A stretch of 5,560 nt of DNA from Nitrososphaerales archaeon TH526. GTDB lineage: Archaea; Thermoproteota; Nitrososphaeria; Nitrososphaerales; Nitrososphaeraceae. Both the position numbers and the translations under genes were made by a program. Shown piece after piece: positions 4,800-5,560 of this stretch. The stretch covers positions 1-5,560 of the forward strand of contig JAATVR010000212.1 in the NCBI GenBank assembly GCA_014523665.1, read 5' to 3'. The stretch's first letter is position 1, and each line of letters opens with the position of its first letter. The notes beneath the pieces were generated by a model. The model worked only from the letters and a program-made list of their open reading frames with translations, ran no database searches and was not told the DNA's origin.

Positions 4800-4908
4800 A
4801 GAGATAGATCGGCTAGGGAAAAATTCTAGTTAAACCCTAGCCACCTACGGTTTGTCAAATCGAGCGCAGTGCAAGGGCAGTGAGCGGTGACCTCACTAGC
4901 CAAATTGC
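4800..4908 (+). ncRNA. Structured RNA, copy B of a three-copy family
   Basis: The 5' block AGAGATAGATCGGCTAGG (4800-4817) matches copy A at 15 of 18 positions. Hairpin 1 pairs GGCTAGGG (4811-4818) with CCCTAGCC (4835-4842), 8 bp, with a 16-base loop containing AGTTAA where copy A has GGTTAA. An ACCTAC linker (4843-4848) follows. Hairpin 2 is a long composite stem: GCAA (4871-4874) with TTGC (4905-4908), GGC (4876-4878) with GCC (4899-4901), and AGTGAG (4879-4884) with CTCACT (4892-4897) around a 7-base loop. CCAAATT at 4900-4906 lies 100 bases after the block start, against 103 in copy A. The RNA probably starts a few bases upstream; its 3' end is unknown. No protein is encoded inside. Role unknown. 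Confidence 0.55.
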
Positions 4909-5013
4909 AAGTTGTTTAATTGATGTACGAATCGATTGTACTTTAAAGTTTTGCCGAAAAATGTCAAAAATAGCCTTTATGGGGTTAATATATATATTAT
5001 TTTCTTAATTCGG

Positions 5014-5077
5014 GACAATAAACTAAAGATAGGATGGCCCCGTGTGATCATGCCAAAACGTACAGTAATTTGGCTGC
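5014..5077. repeat. Diverged repeat, copy 2
   Basis: It carries the same ordered blocks as 4675-4749: GACAAT (5014-5019), TAGGATGGCC (5030-5039), TGATC (5045-5049) and ACAGTAATTTG-g-CTGC (5062-5077). Read on the minus strand in the frame matching copy 1 it meets a stop quickly, so if copy 1 is coding, this one is dead. Confidence 0.4.
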
Positions 5078-5150
5078 CTATCTCAATGCAGCACTGGGCG
5101 CAATTCGCTGGTGTCTGTCGGATGCACCGTTAAAATACATTTTGCTATAA
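5034..5150 (+). CDS. Weak 38-residue ORF
   Basis: ATG 5034 to TAA 5148-5150 encodes 38 residues, with a small Ala/Leu-rich helix (YSNLAAYLNAALGAIRW). An AT-rich TATA-like stretch (4987-5000) lies about 35-45 bases upstream. It overlaps the diverged repeat 5014-5077 and has no recognisable family. Probably not a real gene, but the composition is not implausible for a small peptide. Confidence 0.18.
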   Translation: MAPCDHAKTYSNLAAYLNAALGAIRWCLSDAPLKYILL

Positions 5151-5158
5151 AAGTCACC

Positions 5159-5236
5159 GTTAACAGAGAATTAACAATATTGTTAACAAATCTCTCGATA
5201 GATGTTAACAGCTTAATAGCATTCCTCAGTGTTAAC
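5159..5236. promoter_or_regulatory. Cluster of GTTAAC sites, candidate operator array
   Basis: GTTAAC occurs at 5159-5164, 5182-5187, 5204-5209 and 5231-5236, with a near copy ATTAAC at 5170-5175. The 5171-5186 stretch, TTAACAATATTGTTAA, is a perfect 16-base palindrome flanked by AGAGA (5165-5169) and TCTCT (5191-5195). The first four spacings are 11, 12, 22 and 27 bases, close to whole helical turns except the last. A further GTTAAC lies at 5455-5460, 30 bases before the enzyme gene's ATG. This looks like an array for a cooperative DNA-binding protein controlling the downstream gene. Confidence 0.45.
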
Positions 5237-5238
5237 GC

Positions 5239-5348
5239 CGTTCAATGAACGTTACACGCTCAGCAATCGAATTGTTCAGAATGCACGAGCTATACCAATC
5301 GGTTTACCTTATGTACCTCTATCTAAAATCATTTTAAACGTTCAATGA
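5239..5348. repeat. CGTTCAATGA direct repeats 100 bases apart
   Basis: The same 10 bases occur at 5239-5248 and 5339-5348. The first copy continues as AAC, making the inverted repeat GTT-caatg-AAC (5240-5250). Both lie upstream of the TPP-enzyme gene. Confidence 0.4.
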
Positions 5349-5360
5349 CATAATATACTA
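5332..5360 (+). promoter_or_regulatory. Possible TATA elements before the TPP-enzyme gene
   Basis: TTTTAAAC (5332-5339) would start transcription near 5362, at the ATG of a 38-codon ORF. ATAATATAC (about 5350-5358) would start it near 5381, giving a leader of about 110 bases for the enzyme gene at 5490. Sequence alone does not decide between them. Confidence 0.3.
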
Positions 5361-5362
5361 GA

Positions 5363-5479
5363 ATGGTAGGGATACGAACACTCAGCGTGGATGGGCTCCT
5401 CCGCGATAAAGACAATCAACCGGTATTCAGGATTGCCTTGGCAAACTCAAAAAGGTTAACGAAATTTCATTGCAGATAG
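5363..5479 (+). CDS. Weak 38-residue ORF upstream of the TPP-enzyme gene
   Basis: ATG 5363 to TAG 5477-5479 would encode a basic 38-residue peptide beginning MVGIRTLSVDGLLRD. It ends 10 bases before the enzyme's ATG, and one candidate TATA element (5332-5339) fits a leaderless start here. That mirrors the short ORF ahead of the methyltransferase. No family is recognised; it may simply be 5' leader. Confidence 0.2.
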   Translation: MVGIRTLSVDGLLRDKDNQPVFRIALANSKRLTKFHCR

Positions 5480-5489
5480 GCTTGTCGAT

Positions 5490-5560
5490 ATGAGCGAATA
5501 TGAGAATTTAAGGACTGCAGACATTGTTGCTGAGGCATTAATTGACTGGGATGTTGATAC
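5490..5560 (+). CDS. Thiamine-diphosphate-dependent enzyme, N-terminus (pyruvate oxidase/acetolactate synthase superfamily)
   Basis: The first 23 complete codons of a gene that runs off the right edge, starting MSEYENLRTADIVAEALIDW. The pattern T-A-D-I-V-x-E-x-L-x-x-W-x-V is the usual opening of the pyrimidine-binding domain in the POX/AHAS superfamily (pyruvate oxidase, acetolactate synthase and related decarboxylases), where a strand and the ThDP-contacting Gly/Glu region follow outside this window. Which member it is cannot be told from 23 residues; the W-x-V-D form is seen in PoxB-like proteins. An in-frame TAA lies at 5457-5459 and no other ATG intervenes, so ATG 5490 is the natural start. 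GATAGG (5475-5480) is at best a weak ribosome site. The upstream GTTAAC cluster may regulate it. Confidence 0.65.
   Translation, partial: MSEYENLRTADIVAEALIDWDVD

Noticed and set aside
4936..5133. Plus-strand 65-residue frame with TTG start
   Set aside because: The start is poor, the hydrophobic middle (IYIIF) comes from an AT-rich TATA-like stretch, and the composition is not protein-like.
1..5560. CRISPR array, insertion sequence, integrase attachment site or replication origin
   Set aside because: No regularly spaced identical repeats, transposase-like ORF, terminal inverted repeats with target duplications, or origin-type repeat cluster is visible. The GTTAAC array was considered as an origin element, but no replication gene is adjacent.

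Overview
The window looks like a stretch of archaeal chromosome, most likely from an ammonia-oxidising-type thaumarchaeon (Nitrososphaerota). This is inferred from several things together. TATA-like boxes sit about 26-30 bases before starts with almost no leader. Shine-Dalgarno signals are scarce. A T-rich run follows at least two of the genes. Small zinc-binding proteins, a double-HTH Lrp/AsnC regulator and long AT-rich intergenic DNA fit the same picture. No species can be named from sequence alone.

Left part (1-2713): the C-terminal end of an unidentified protein (to 140), a 51-residue DUF1059-like Cys/His protein (214-369), then a divergent pair. The pair is a two-module Lrp/AsnC-type regulator on the minus strand (438-1376, TTG start) and a 353-residue SAM-dependent methyltransferase with an N-terminal winged-helix domain of the Rv2258c type (1652-2713). 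A 39-codon ORF (1549-1668) overlaps the methyltransferase start. It carries the promoter-proximal, nearly leaderless start, while the methyltransferase ATG has the only clear Shine-Dalgarno sequence in the window. The shared 172-base intergenic region holds nested inverted repeats that could be an operator.

Middle and right part (2714-5362) is gene-poor. It holds a 68-residue zinc-ribbon-like protein (2987-3193), a possible small convergent Cys-rich ORF (3201-3314, minus) and an unrecognised 118-121-residue protein (4121-4486). The most interesting content is three dispersed copies, all on the plus strand, of what appears to be one structured RNA family: C (about 3522-3624), A (about 3851-3969) and B (about 4800-4908). 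Each has a TATA-like box upstream, a related 5' block, a hairpin of the form TAGG-loop-CCTA, a following CTAC/CTCC linker, and a CAAATT box 95-103 bases after the start of the block. Stem positions that differ between A and C changed on both sides so that pairing is kept. I do not recognise this family. Two of the RNAs (C and A) precede, and one (B) follows, the unknown 4121 gene.

Right edge: remnants of a repeated segment (4675-4749 and 5014-5077), a cluster of GTTAAC hexamers with roughly helical spacing (5159-5236), two weak short ORFs, and the first 23 codons of a thiamine-diphosphate-dependent enzyme of the pyruvate oxidase/acetolactate synthase superfamily (5490 onward).

The genes do not form one obvious pathway. 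The supportable links are regulator/methyltransferase divergence, the short ORF/methyltransferase overlap, and the three RNA copies around the unknown protein.
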